Shown: in pieces, positions 1 through 12,271 of the stretch
Position numbering within the stretch: position 1 is the stretch's first letter
Layout of the letters: every line of letters begins with the position of its first letter
Assembly: GCA_944474755.1 (NCBI GenBank)
Contig: OX104112.1
Span: forward strand, 90,533,756 to 90,597,755
From: Limnoperna fortunei
Lineage: Eukaryota; Mollusca; Bivalvia; Mytilida; Modiolidae
DNA length: 64,000 nucleotides
Direction of reading: 5' to 3'
The notes under the pieces: generated by a model
What the model saw: the letters and a program-made list of their open reading frames with translations, nothing else
Databases searched by the model: none
What the model was told of the DNA's origin: nothing
Position numbers and translations under genes: made by a program

Positions 1-1850
1 AGATTGCTAGGATTCAAACAGTTTTTTCAAAACATTTTTTCAGCTCTGTTAATAGCCAAAAATGTTAAAAGTCAATTTGTCATATTAATTTTATACTTTA
101 ATTGCAGGCAATAAAACCTAAACCACAAGTGATTTAAGTATGGGTATTTTTAGGGCCAAAATAAAAAATGATCATCTGACTCATTAAGTTGTTTTTACAC
201 TTTGTTTATCAATGAACCTTCAGGAATATATCTGGGCATTGATGCAGTAAACAGCTACCCATCTGATTTAACAACTAGTTCCTTACAATTTATAGGTTTG
301 TCTAAAATGTCATTGACCAGGTAATACTGATGAAAAAAAACCAGAATGAATAGGATTTTGTTAATTTGCTCTCAAAGTCTCAATATTTAGAATTGATTGA
401 ATAACAGGTTAAATACTACCCAACTGCTTTTGCTAGAATTGAATAAAAATGTCATAGCCTTAAATTACACTGAGGAATGCAGGCAGTTGTCTCCTATTGC
501 AGACTAACCACGAGACTAACACACAATAAAGAACAATAAAAAGTACATGACATTACAAAAATAGTGGTTTCTGTATGGTCATGTATTGTGAATTAATACT
601 ACCAGGTCAGGGGGGTGTTAACAAAAATAGTGGTTTCTGTATGATTAATACTACCAGGTCAGGGGTGTTAATAAAAATAGAATCTACATACTGAACATGT
701 TTTTGACTAATTGACCAACATGTTGAATTCTACCCATCAGGCCAAGGAGTTTTAATGTTTACATAAATATCAAATATGTACTGAATGAGTATATGAGGCC
801 ATGATGTTTGACAGAATAACTCATTTTAGTAAAATCTGTATAGATGACATAAGGCATCAAAATGGGGGATGGGGTTGGATGAGGCTTGATGGGCTGGATA
901 CTAAGATTATTGTGTAACATGTAGGTCCTAATACTGAAATATCCCCCCTTTTTCTCCATATGTTCTACAGAAATATAAATCTTGAACCAATAATATGTTT
1001 ACCCTAAGACTTTTCTTGTCATACAACAAATTCTGCTATAAGAAAAAATGTTTTGTCGCTAAATGATCTTTTAGTTATGATAAATTGAGTACAAGTGGTG
1101 GCTGGCATTAAAGACATCAAATAGATAAAAACATCAGTGGCAGAAAAAATAAGCTATTCATTTAAAAAAACATGTGTAAAAGATAGGATAGAAAGATAAA
1201 GAGATACAAGTGTCAGAGTATCAGAGACAAGAATTAAATCAACCTATTTAAATAGCAATTTAAAAACAAATTAGTCTGTAACAAATAAAATTCAATGATG
1301 TTTTCTTGCTTTTTTCATTCTAACGGTTCATTCTCTACAATATTCAAGTCTTTTGCATTTCCTGTGTATGGTGGGCCTCCAATTGGTAAAAAAAAGATTT
1401 GTAACCTGCAAACTTCCACCGTGCAAATATACACAGAAAAACTTTGCCCTCAAATGGCACCTGTACAGGACCTTCTTTATCCAGGTCAAGCAGGTGGCTG
1501 TTCCTTACCAGAGAAGTACTGCCATGATAATACTGAAAAACAGCTTACCTTTGTCCTAATTCTGCAAATTATCTCCCCTTAAATAAGAGAGATAAACAAC
1601 ATCATCTGACAGATCATAAAAAATACTTTCCTTCAATTTCTTTTGATTTTATGTAAGTTTTTAATATGGAGTAGGCATTGCCAAAATGCGAGCACAGACA
1701 AAATAGTCCTTAGAAGTGTTGGATTCAAATTGTGCAATAAACAAAACAGTGTTTCTGCATGTCACATCCATCTAATTACATGTGTCATTTTTCAAAACAA
1801 TAATGGGAGATTGATGTCAAGGTAGTTAAGTATCTACTACTGATTATGTG
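1..1850. other. AT-rich non-coding stretch, no gene recognised
   Basis: No recognisable gene. A less AT-rich block at about 1,295-1,580 has an open plus-strand frame with a Pro/Gly/Cys-containing segment (for example LLYPGQAGGCS), but I recognise no family and see no convincing pair of splice sites. A direct repeat of about 40 bp around 'accaggtcaggggtgtta' occurs at about 560-620 and 620-675. Confidence 0.4.
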
Positions 1851-2030
1851 CATGTCAACACTGAGGTAGTGACTTCAAGTCTAAATGTGGGCAAGGTGTG
1901 CTCGATTCCAATCTTAACTGAGAGGTATTCTGGCTTCCTACCCTAAACTCTAAACTGGATGCCACAATATACTGAAAAATGCTACACTAAACCTCATTCA
2001 AGCAAACAAATAAAGCAATACTGAATGAAA
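1851..2030 (+). repeat. tRNA-derived SINE, 5'-truncated and decayed
   Basis: The order of blocks matches the window's SINE family: 'caacactgagg', then a degenerate B-box region, 'ggtgtgctcgattccaatc', and a tail like 'aaactggatgccacaatat' followed by 'gaaaaatgct'. The tRNA-like 5' head is missing. Confidence 0.7.
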
Positions 2031-2274
2031 GCTATTAAAAGAGTATGTGGGTTCATTTATTAAGAAGATTCTGTTTTTGACTAATCAGATTTATTTTCTT
2101 GCCAAATAGTGCTTATTAAGGATTCACTATGACCATATTAATATTATTAGGACATTATATTAGAAATAACGGTAGAGAAGGCATAGAACACAATATACGA
2201 TAAACATATCTTAAGCCATATTACTTCAAAGTTGAGTGGATAACATAGTTTATTTACTATTGAACATGAGTTCT

Positions 2275-2450
2275 GTCAACAATGAGGTTGCAGTTTTCCT
2301 ACCGAAAGTCATGGGTTTTATCCTGGTACTTGAGCTTCCTCCCCCAATATAAACTGGATGCCATGATATAGCTGAAAAATTGCTGAAAGTGGCATTAAAC
2401 AATATTCAAGCAAATAAACAAACAAACAATAATCAAATCAAGTATTTCAA
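2275..2450 (+). repeat. tRNA-derived SINE with internal deletion
   Basis: Begins 'tcaacaatgaggttgcag' and jumps directly to 'ttttcctaccgaaagtcat', so the B-box to mid segment is deleted. The tail is well kept ('aactggatgccatgatatag', 'attgctgaaagtggcatta') and ends in an (AAAC)n-like run. Confidence 0.8.
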
Positions 2451-3938
2451 CCTCTGACATTGTAAGCTTCTGCTCTTAAACTTGTTTGGCAACCTCCAAC
2501 AACTTCACCTCTTTTTAATGCATTAACAAACTACTTGAAGAAAGTTGTTGATTTGGGTTTAATCAATATCTTATCAGAAAACCTTCAACACTTATGGCTT
2601 TTTTTATTACAAACAAGATTCCTGGAGATTTGTGTGCTTATGATAGATCAATCATAGCTGGTCACCTGTAATAAACAATATCTGTAACAACCATTCATAC
2701 TTATCTTTTATTGTATCTGTAGTAGTTTTTTTAGTTGATGTGTTTTATGGTCTACTAGATGGATATTGACCTTACATTTCAAAAGAAAAAAAATGAAGCA
2801 ATGCTCCAGAATAAAAGAAGTTTGAACAAAAAAATAATAGATAAATCTGAGAGTTAAAAAAACAAAACCTATACCTATTAAATATATATACAATAGTGTT
2901 TTATGGTTTATTTTCAGATGTTATTGTGCTCTGTATTATCTCATGTTTGTACTTTTTTTCAAAAGAAAAACATTAAAGTGGTTTTAAATACTTTTTCATT
3001 CTTGCTTAATGACAAACAGCTGTCATTATTTGTCTATTTTAGCATTGTATTAAACTTAAAACTTAATTTTCTTTATTGATACCATTTAAATTTATTTTAC
3101 AACTTGAGTTCTGCCATCTTTGTGCATGTACCTGTTTAAACATACTCAAGAATAGTTAACTTCCTCTATCTACTTTAAATAAGTAAAAATGTTAAAAAAT
3201 ATAAAATTTGTAAAAAAAAACAAATAAACAAAAAAGGGAAAGTCACATGATGAAACAATTAGCCTAATTATTTAGACATAACATAACTTTCAAAATGGAT
3301 CACAAAGTAATATTCCTAAGAACTAGTTACAATACATTTCTTACATAACACTATAAAATCTGAAGTGAAACAGTTCTAAAATATAACTAAAATTTCTTTC
3401 TTCTAAAATGTCCAGAATTCTGCAAATGTTAACGACATTGCTGACAATCCAAACATTTCAGCTAATTAGCCTGATTCTGAACAGCAGGATGTTATGTCTT
3501 CATTCATTCTCTTGCTACCGATTTATTTACTTGAATTTCAGCTCATACCAATATGTAATCTTTGATGCAAAAAATACAAAAATTCATTGTAAATAATTTT
3601 GTGACAGGTATGTGGCATTAATTGTTACAAGTTAACTACCTAATAACAAGCATATGTAGAGCTACAGAAATTTGGCTTTTGCTAGTTTTTGCCAGATTAT
3701 TAGTAGGTAAGTACCTGGTACAAAAGCAAAAAATAGATAATTTATGATAATGATGTCCTGTCACACCCAGTATAATATGAAACAGTAATATTGGTAGGTT
3801 ACCATTTTTCGAGCAAATTTTTTTGGCAGGGATCAAAACCATTCCCAAAAATATCTCCTGAGAGTACACTGATTAACATTTACTATTAGCTGTATAATCA
3901 TATACATTCAACTTCTTTGTAATGTAAATGTATTTTAT
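2451..3938. other. AT-rich non-coding stretch, nothing recognised
   Basis: No open frame with family resemblance and no tandem repeat was seen here on either strand. Confidence 0.4.
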
Positions 3939-6278
3939 AAACCATGCCTAGACAGGCCAGAAGAACCAGACAAATATATGTATAAACCATGCCTAGACAG
4001 GCCAGAAGAACCAGACAAATATATGTATAAACCATGCCTAGACAGGCCAGAAGAACCAGACAAATATATGTATAAACCATGCCTAGACAGGCCAGAAGAA
4101 CCAGACAAATATATGTATACACCATGCCTAGGCAGGCCAGAAGAACCAGACAAATATATGTATAAACCATGCCTAGACAGGCCAGAAGAACCAGACAAAT
4201 ATATGTATAAACCATGCCTAGGCAGGCCAGAAGAACCAGACAAATATATGTATACACCATGCCTAGACAGGCCAGAAGAACCAGACAAATATATGTATAA
4301 ACCATGCCTAGGCAGGCCAGAAGAACCAGACAAATATATGTATAAACCATGCCTAGACAGGCCAGAAGAACCAGACAAATATATGTATAAACCATGCCTA
4401 GACAGGCCAGAAGAACCAGACAAATATATGTATAAACCATGCCTAGACAGGCCAGAAGAACCAGACAAATATATGTATACACCATGCCTAGACAGGCCAG
4501 AAGAACCAGACAAATATATGTATACACCATGCCTAGACAGGCCAGAAGAACCAGACAAATATATGTATAAACCATGCCTAGACAGGCCAGAAGAACCAGA
4601 CAAATATATGTATAAACCATGCCTAGACAGGCCAGAAGAACCAGAAAAATATATGTATACACCATGCCTAGACAGGCCAGAAGAACCAGACAAATATATG
4701 TATAAACCATGCCTAGACAGGCCAGAAGAACCAGACAAATATATGTATACACCATGCCTAGACAGGCCAGAGGAACCAGAAAAATATATGTATACACCAT
4801 GCCTAGACAGGCCAGAAGAACCAGACAAATATATGTATAAACCATGCCTAGACAGGCCAGAAGAACCAGACAAATATATGTATACACCATGCCTAGACAG
4901 GCCAGAAGAACCAGACAAATATATGTATACACCATGCCTAGACAGGCCAGAAGAACCAGACAAATATATGTATACACCATGCCTAGACAGGCCAGAAGAA
5001 CCAGACAAATATATGTATACACCATGCCTAGACAGGCCAGAAGAACCAGACAAATATATGTATACACCATGCCTAGACAGGCCAGAAGAACCAGACAAAT
5101 ATATGTATAAACCATGCCTAGACAGGCCAGAAGAACCAGACAAATATATGTATAAACCATGCCTAGACAGGCCAGAAGAACCAGACAAATATATGTATAC
5201 ACCATGCCTAGACAGGCCAGAAGAACCAGACAAATATATGTATAAACCATGCCTAGACAGGCCAGAAGAACCAGACAAATATATGTATAAACCATGCCTA
5301 GACGGGCCAGAAGAACCAGACAAATATATGTATACACCATGCCTAGACAGGCCAGAAGAACCAGACAAATATATGTATACACCATGCCTAGACAGGCCAG
5401 AAGAACCAGACAAATATATGTATACACCATGCCTAGACAGGCCAGAAGAACCAGACAAATATATGTATAAACCATGCCTAGACGGGCCAGAAGAACCAGA
5501 CAAATATATGTATACACCATGCCTAGACAGGCCAGAAGAACCAGACAAATATATGTATACACCATGCCTAGACAGGCCAGAAGAACCAGACAAATATATG
5601 TATAAACCATGCCTAGACAGGCCAGAAGAACCAGACAAATATATGTATACACCATGCCTAGACAGGCCAGAAGAACCAGACAAATATATGTATAAACCAT
5701 GCCTAGACAGGCCAGAAGAACCAGACAAATATATGTATAAACCATGCCTAGACAGGCCAGAAGAACTAGACAAATATATGTATAAACCATGCCTAGACAG
5801 GCCAGAAGAACCAGACAAATATATGTATACACCATGCCTAGACAGGCCAGAAGAACCAGACAAATATATGTATAAACCATGCCTAGACGGGCCAGAAGAA
5901 CCAGACAAATATATGTATACACCATGCCTAGACAGGCCAGAAGAACCAGACAAATATATGTATAAACCATGCCTAGACGGGCCAGAAGAACCAGACAAAT
6001 ATATGTATACACCATGCCTAGACAGGCCAGAAGAACCAGACAAATATATGTATAAACCATGCCTAGACAGGCCAGAAGAACCAGACAAATATATGTATAC
6101 ACCATGCCTAGACAGGCCAGAAGAACCAGACAAATATATGTATACACCATGCCTAGACAGGCCAGAAGAACCAGACAAATATATGTATACACCATGCCTA
6201 GACAGGCCAGAAGAACCAGACAAATATATGTATACACCATGCCTAGACAGGCCAGAAGAACCAGACAAATATATGTAT
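3939..6278. repeat. 45-bp minisatellite, exactly 52 units
   Basis: The unit starts 'aaaccatgcctagacaggcc' and ends 'aatatatgtat'. The array length, 2,340 bp, is exactly 52 x 45, so there is no net indel. Variation is a small set of recurring substitutions: A or C at unit position 2 (tataaacc or tatacacc), gacagg to ggcagg or gacggg, and rare gaa/gag, gac/gaa, cca/cta. Because 45 is divisible by 3 and the unit lacks stops in several frames, long frames run across the array on both strands (15-residue repeats such as MYKPCLDRPEEPDKY on plus and GMVYTYICLVLLACL on minus). In the plus frame most variants change the amino acid, so nothing points to protein selection. I read it as non-coding satellite with fortuitous frames. 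Confidence 0.95.
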
Positions 6279-6426
6279 TGTAAAACAGGATATTTCATAA
6301 CAAAGTGACCAGATATTGAAAAAAAAATGTACAAGCACTAACTTTTTCAAACAAGCCTGACAACTTTTTGAAACTCAGTAATCAGCATTAAACACAGTGT
6401 CAGTATTAGTAGACCATATATTTAAA

Positions 6427-6517
6427 ATAAGACAGACTAGTAACATTTAACAACAGACAAGTGACATTTAACAAAAGACTAGTAACATTTAACAACAGAC
6501 TAGTAACATTTAACAAA
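6427..6517. repeat. Short tandem repeat, about 21 bp x 4
   Basis: Four imperfect copies of 'gactagtaacatttaacaac' lie just left of the TA-flanked MITE. Confidence 0.75.
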
Positions 6518-6526
6518 GTCTAACTA

Positions 6527-7379
6527 CAGTAGTCCCCCTCTTATAAGACCACCTTATCTGAGTCATGAAAGTGGTCTTATAATAAGGGTGGTCTTTCTTG
6601 TGGGGATACAATTTATACAGGTGTATAGAGCTTGGACGGTTGATTAGCAGCAAAAGCTGTGAAGTGATCAAGAATCACACTAATAAGTACTTGTATTTTA
6701 TTATTCAGTATAAATGAAAATAAAAATTTCATGCAGTTTTTATCTGTTCAAAATGTGTAATGATAAAATAACAATTCCAAGTCTTCTTAACAGTGAATGT
6801 TTCTGTTCTTGTTTCATCTGCATTATGGTAGTTTTTATCACTTTTATTGTCTGCCCAGGTTCCACTTCGTAGTTTTAAGGTTCCGTCTAATTTGGAAAAT
6901 ACAAGTTTTTCTCTGTTTCCAGTTTCGCAATTTGACCCAAGTTTTTGACATCGTTTGTAGTAAATTTTGATTTATGATTATATACATTGTACTATTATCT
7001 CCTTGTTGAATATTTCAGTCTTCTTGTAATAAACCCGATTTCCGTAATGCCGAAATCAAATTGATCTACAATATCATACTTTTTCCCTGTAATCCAGCTT
7101 AAAAACCTTTCTTTTACACGATTTCAACATTTTGTTTAACGGTTGTTAAACTGTTTCCGAACTGGTTTACGATAATACAACCAAATCTCATTCTATTCTC
7201 AGTCGTTCGTGAGGGGATTTTACGTTGTTGTGTCAAAAAAAATGTGGTCGCTAGTTGCGTTTGAGGGGTGGTCATTCGTGAGAGGTAATTTTACGTTAGA
7301 AACACTTAATGCATTCTGGTTTTGGCCGGATAAAGCGGGTGGTCGCTGGCGAAGGGATTGTATAAGAGGGGGACTACTG
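6527..7379. mobile_element. TA-flanked MITE with CAGTAGTCCCCCTC ends (copy 1)
   Basis: Terminal inverted repeats CAGTAGTCCCCCTCTTATA and TATAAGAGGGGGACTACTG are flanked by TA on both sides (6,525-6,526 and 7,380-7,381), as expected for the Tc1/mariner/pogo group. There is no transposase frame, so the element is non-autonomous (853 bp). Subterminal GGTGGTC-type motifs recur inside both ends. A second, interrupted copy is at 35,145-36,306. Confidence 0.9.
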
Positions 7380-7594
7380 TATTAGTGCACCATATATTTG
7401 AACAATACAGACCAAGACAGCATCATTACCAATTTCCACAGGTTCTTGTTAACTTGTAAAAAAGGTTTTGGTTTGTTGTAACTAATTATGGAATTTTTGT
7501 TTTGGACCAATTTACACAATAAAATGTCATAAACCTATACAGTCCATATGTAAATTACTGAATAAATCTGTGCAGGGCAATAGTTATTTATTAA

Positions 7595-7925
7595 TATCAC
7601 ACATGTTTAAATGAAGTTTAATGCCACTGTTAGCAATTTCTTAGCTATATTATTACATCCAGTCTTTATTAGGGGGGTGTGAGAAAATGGGATAGCCACA
7701 ATAATGTAGCTCCTCAGAAATTTTAAAAAATTTGTAAGGAGTTACATTATTGCAGATAAAATTAGGAATGAAGACCCCAGACCATTGGCAGAAAAACTGT
7801 CAATCCTAGTCCATTAGTCGATCACATATGGCTGCCTTAAGGGTTGAGCCTGCAACCTTACTGTTAAAGGAACTTTAGAGGATTACTAACTAATTTTACC
7901 TCTTAGACCACTGGGCCTCTCATTA
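7595..7925 (-). repeat. tRNA-derived SINE (minus), with small hairpin insert
   Basis: Read on plus, it runs tail to head: 'tttaatgccact', 'catccagtctttatta', 'gaccccagacca', 'aaaactgtcaatcctagtc', then the tRNA-like head 'accactgggcctctc'. A hairpin at 7,699-7,752 (16-bp arms, CAATAATGTAGCTCCT, one mismatch) interrupts the tail half and looks like a tiny inverted-repeat insertion. The head runs straight into the adjacent minisatellite. Confidence 0.75.
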
Positions 7926-8511
7926 AATATACCAGACCACTTAGACCACTGGGCCTCTCATTAAATATACCAGACCACTTAGAACACTGGGCCTCTCATT
8001 AAATATACCAGACCACTTAGACCACCGGGGCCTCTCATTAAATATACCATACCACTTAGACCACTTGGCCTCTCATTAAATATACTATTCCACTTAGACC
8101 ACTGGGGCCTCTCATTAAATATACTATTCCACTTAGACCACTGGGGCCTCTCATTAAATATACCAGACCACTTAGACCACTGGGCCTCTCATTAAATATA
8201 CCAGACCACTTAGACCACTGGGCCTCTCATTAAATATACCAGACCACTTAGACCACTGGGCCTCTCATTAAATATACATGACCACTTAGACCACTGGGCC
8301 TCTCATTAAATATACCAGACCACTTAGACCACTTGGCCTCTCATTAAATATACCAGACCACTTAGACCACTGGGGCCTCTCATTAAATATACCAGACCAC
8401 TTAGAACACTGGGCCTCTCATTAAATATACCAGACCACTTAGACCACTTGGCCTCTCATTAAATATACTATTCCACTTAGACCACTGGGGCCTCTCATTA
8501 AATATACCATT
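7903..8511. repeat. 38-39-bp minisatellite seeded by a SINE head, about 16 units
   Basis: The unit is 'cttagaccactgggcctctc' followed by 'attaaatataccagac'. Its first half is the reverse complement of the SINE's tRNA-like head (A-box region; compare 'accactcggccacacagg' near 40,335). The second half appears to be flanking DNA, so the array multiplies a SINE/flank junction. Variants include ggg or gggg, and 'agac' or 'ttcc' at the end. Confidence 0.9.
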
Positions 8512-10499
8512 TGCGGCACACAAGATTAGATATTCTTCCAACTTTTCACTGAAACATCACCCTTTTCAATAAAAAAAATTCCCATAATGAACAAAACTGC
8601 AACAAAAAATGACCCACAATTTTTTTGCAGTTCTATTAAAATACTTCTCTTTAATATTTTATCATAAAAACAGGACAAACATACATTTTTATTTCTAAAA
8701 AAGTAATTTCTGTTAAAACTTTTTTCATTCCTAAATGTGCATCAACTGCATATTTCAGATAAACACCATCTTTATTTCAATTGCACTTATAAATAAACAT
8801 ATTGCACCTGGATTATACAATTCTCTCCCATGTTTTAATCAGAACAGACACTTGGGTAATAGTAATATTTCTTTTGAAGTGCAAAGAAAACCCATTGGAA
8901 GCTAATTTTATTGTTGAGAAAAACAACAGTTATGGTTCCGGGCAAATAAGCCTTCTGATTGATTTACAAGTTTACCATTTACATAACTAGGTCTGTTTAA
9001 GTTTAAGATATTGTTATACTGCATTGCTGACGAATACTTAGAATAACTCCAAGTGAGGTAACATCAAATCAAAAAGTTGTTGCCAGTTGATTTTTTTCTG
9101 ACACAAATATGACTTGAGCATTATGCACCAAGCATATGATGTGTTGGCTTTATTTTCCTGCTATGAAACAAAAATACTGCTAACTAAAATGTTTGAATCT
9201 ATAATCACTCACAATCATTCTCTAATTGTTTGAGGGGTCTTGAAATTGAAAGAATAATGCTCTCAAGTCTGACCTTTGGCCTCAAGGCTGACCTTTATTT
9301 TTCTTTTCTACTTACATAACTAACCCCACAAAAATTGGTGTTATAATCCAAAATGAAAAACAAAGTAAGGCCCGACAATCTGGAAACATTACTTTCTACA
9401 AATCTTTTTGTATTAAATGCAGATACAGAGTTATAGTGTTATAACATTGTTTCAGCGGTTAGTCATTAGTCAGTCGCTGTTTTCCATTTTCAATCTATTT
9501 AACTCCTAATAACCATCAAAATATCTATACCTAAGACAAGAGCTCTTTCATAGCAAAACAAGAAAATAATTTTTGATAATTTGACTTTTTTACTCTGATG
9601 TAAACATGTGGAGAAGTCACGATAAGTTATCTGTAATCTGTCATCATTAATTACTTCCTCATTTCAAATTACATCACAAGTCTTCTAACCAGATGCTACC
9701 GATTTAAATAACTGAAATTCTCCTATTTTAAACAATATTCACCAAAATTGACAGATTCTAAAAACTATTCATTGAAACTGACAGATTCACTGAAATTATG
9801 TGAATGACCAATAAAAGTGAGATGCTTTAATAAATGGAGTGTGTATGTATTAAACAGAAGCTCTTTAAAGTTAAGATTTAATTTCACAAGTTTAAGTACT
9901 GAACCCAATAGTCTATATAGGAAGGTCAGACAGAGTCAACAACATCAAACAATTACATTTTATCCTAAGTATTTGTCAGAAATTGTGTAAGTATCACCTA
10001 CATAAAAAATGTGCCGTATAGTGAGAATTACATTACATAATGAAATTATTATGTTCTAATTAAAACTTGAAAAGAACAGTTAATTATTTAAGGCTGGACA
10101 TCTGCAGCATGTATAATGACATGAATATGTCTACCTAATTATGCTACTTGAAATAATCATAGTTTTAATATAAGTACACTTTGTGGTTACAAGGTTTTTA
10201 CAACTTCAGTGAGTTTGCTAATGCAAGATTCGTGACAGAAAATCAGTTCCTGTTTGTGTTTTATTACCTAGATTATTAAAATGCTAAGTGAAGAATTGAA
10301 AAGAGACTGATTTATTAAAATCCAGTACCGATTTTTAACTTTTACAAAGTTATGTTGTCTGCAATAAACAATTTTTGTACAGTGTAAATAAAATGCTCTT
10401 AAAAAAACTTATGAACTTGCAATTACATAGAGATTTCAAGTTCAAGATGGTTAATATATAGGCATGTCAGGAAATCAGTTTTATTTTACGTCAAAAATC
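8512..10499. other. AT-rich non-coding stretch, nothing recognised
   Basis: Only scattered short frames are present, without recognisable domains. No RNA gene or tandem repeat was seen. Confidence 0.4.
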
Positions 10500-10975
10500 A
10501 CAGCACCAAAAAAAGGCATTCAGTTTTTGTTTAGGAAGAGCAAAAGTACTAGGTGAAAACGCCTTCTGTAGGAAAAAACTGGCAATCAGAATCCAATTAA
10601 GATCAGAGCGGAGAACATCCTGACCTTCAGTAGGAAAAAACTGGCAATCAGAATCCAATTAAGATCGGAGCAGAGAATATCCTGTCCTTCAGTAGGAAAA
10701 AACTGGCAATCAGAATCCAATTAAGATCGGAGCGGAGAATATCCTGACCTTCAGTAGAAAAAAAACTGGCAATCAGAATCCAATCAAAATTGGAGCGGAG
10801 AATATCCTGACCTTCAGTAGGAAAAAACTGGCAATCAGAATCCAATTAAGATCGGAGCGGAGAATATCCTGACCTCCAGTAGGAAAAAAATGGCAATCAG
10901 AATCCAATTAAGATTGGAGCTGAGAAGTTCTGCCTGTAATGTGACTCAAACATACAAGTCTTATTATAAAGCAAA
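10500..10975 (-). repeat. tRNA-derived SINE carrying an internal 62-bp tandem expansion
   Basis: Left flank 'cagtttttgtttaggaagag' with 'aaaagtactaggtgaaaac' matches the SINE tail-middle read in reverse. Right flank 'tgcctgtaatgtgactcaaa' matches the reversed B-box region. Between them lie about six tandem copies of a 62-bp unit made of 'tgaccttcagtaggaaaaaa', 'ctggcaatcagaatccaatt' and 'aagatcggagcggagaatat'. This is the SINE middle (compare 'ctggcaatccttgtcaatta' at 40,217). The array therefore grew inside the element. Confidence 0.88.
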
Positions 10976-11075
10976 CAAAATACATGTTACCTATTGAATC
11001 CACAGGGTTGACCGGGGCTTGACGTTTGCCCACAATGTGTTTAAATGGATAAAGCAAAATCCCTACAACATGCAG

Positions 11076-11923
11076 CATATTACAAAAGATTCTGTGCAAA
11101 TTAAACCAGACGCTCCCAGTAATAACTCACCTGGTACTCAAGCTGCTGGTAATAACTCACCTGGTACTCAAGGACCAAGTAATAACTCACCTGGTACTCA
11201 AGGTCACAGTAATAAATCACCTGGTACTCAAGGTCCCAGTAATAACTCATCTGGTACTCAAGGTCCCAGTAACAACTCACCTGGTACTCAAGGTCCCAGT
11301 AACAACTCTCCTGGTATTCAAGGTCCCAGTAACAACTCTCCTGGTACTCAAGCTGCTGGTAATAACTCACCTGGTACTCAAAAGTCTCAGGATCAATTCA
11401 CCTGGTACTCAAGGTCCCAGTAACAACTCTCCTGGTATTCAAGGTCCCAGTAACAACTCACCTGGTACTCTATGTCCCAGTAACAACTCACCTGGTACTC
11501 TAGGTCCCAGTAACAACTCACCTGGTACTCTAGGTCCCAGCAATAACTCACCTGGCATTCAAGGTCCCAGTAACAACTCACCTGGTATTCAAGATCCCAG
11601 TAACAACTCTCCTAGTATTCAAGATCCCAGTAACAACTCTCCTGGCATTCAAGGTCCCAGTAACAACTCACCTGGTACTCTAGGTCCCAGCAATAACTCA
11701 CCTGGCATTCAAGGTCCCAGTAACAACTCACCTGGTTCTCTAGGTCCCAGTAACAACTCACCTGGTACTCTAGGTCCCAGTAACAACTCACCTGGTACTC
11801 TAGGTCCCAGTAACAACTCACCTGGTACTCTAGGTCCCAGTAACAACTCACCTGGTACTCTAGGTCCCAGTAATAACTCACCTGGTACTCAATGTCCCAG
11901 CAATAACTCACCTGGTACTTCAG
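11076..11923 (+). CDS. Repeat (stalk) exon of a fibrinogen-related protein, with a +1 frameshift
   Basis: A 30-bp tandem repeat of about 27 units encodes the decapeptide PSNNSPGTQG with I, L, D and C variants. It is preceded by a non-repeat stretch (HITKDSVQIKPDA) after a possible acceptor 'caacatgcag'. The exon ends TCA-G at a consensus donor 'cag|gtaaaa' (11,923/11,924). The single G left over joins AC at 13,535 to give the Asp of 'DCQEV', exactly where FReD domains begin, so the splice is phase-compatible. One diverged unit at about 11,380-11,397 carries a one-base insertion. The first third (codon starts at multiples of 3) is therefore one frame off from the last two thirds, and its frame stops at 11,423. 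That may be an assembly error, an allele, or a real break. The expected role is a flexible, possibly O-glycosylated stalk. Upstream exons with a signal peptide were not found. Confidence 0.6.
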
Positions 11924-12054
11924 GTAAAACCTTGAGTATAACTAAAGTGATTTTGTTAAATAAAATCAGTGATGGTTGGCATGTATATTAAAAATGTATT
12001 CTGAATGAAGAGCAATGTTTGTATTTCATAAGCAAAAGGAGAACATCCATTCTA

Positions 12055-12271
12055 GGGGCCTCGGTGACCGAGTGGTTATGGTAGTTCATCTACTATTGAT
12101 CACATGGTCTGAGATTGCGGGTTCAAATCTCACTGGGAGCAGGTGTACTCGTCTCCAATCTTAATTGACAAGGATTACCATTTTTTCTGCTGCAGGTCAG
12201 GGGTTTTCTCCAGGTACCCCAGGTACTCAGGCTTCCTTCCCCAATAAAATCTGGAGGCCATGATATAGCTG
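12055..12271 (+). repeat. tRNA-derived SINE, nearly full head, in the FReD intron
   Basis: The best-preserved 5' head in the window: 'ggggcctcggtgaccgagtg' 'gttatggtagtt' has a tRNA Leu/Ser-type A box, and 'gcgggttcaaatctcactg' is a B box. Next come 'ctccaatcttaattgacaag', 'ggtcaggggttttctcc' and 'ccatgatatagctg'. These RNA polymerase III boxes explain its mobility; it is not a functional tRNA. Confidence 0.9.

Noticed and set aside
3898..6334. Very long open frames (776-799 codons) over the 45-bp array on both strands as genes
   Set aside because: They arise because the unit is a multiple of three with few stops. They coexist on opposite strands, begin and end at array edges, and show mainly amino-acid-changing variation.
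7903..8511. CRISPR array
   Set aside because: The units are contiguous without unique spacers, in a clearly animal genome, and derive from a SINE head.
11101..11911. Minus-strand frames rich in Trp/Tyr/Cys (YWDLEYQVSC repeats)
   Set aside because: Antisense shadow of the 30-bp plus-strand repeat; only the plus strand has a phase-matched splice to a real domain.
12055..12140. Functional tRNA gene (A and B boxes present)
   Set aside because: Same head recurs in many dispersed copies attached to a SINE body and tail; acceptor stem pairing and 3' end of a tRNA are lacking.
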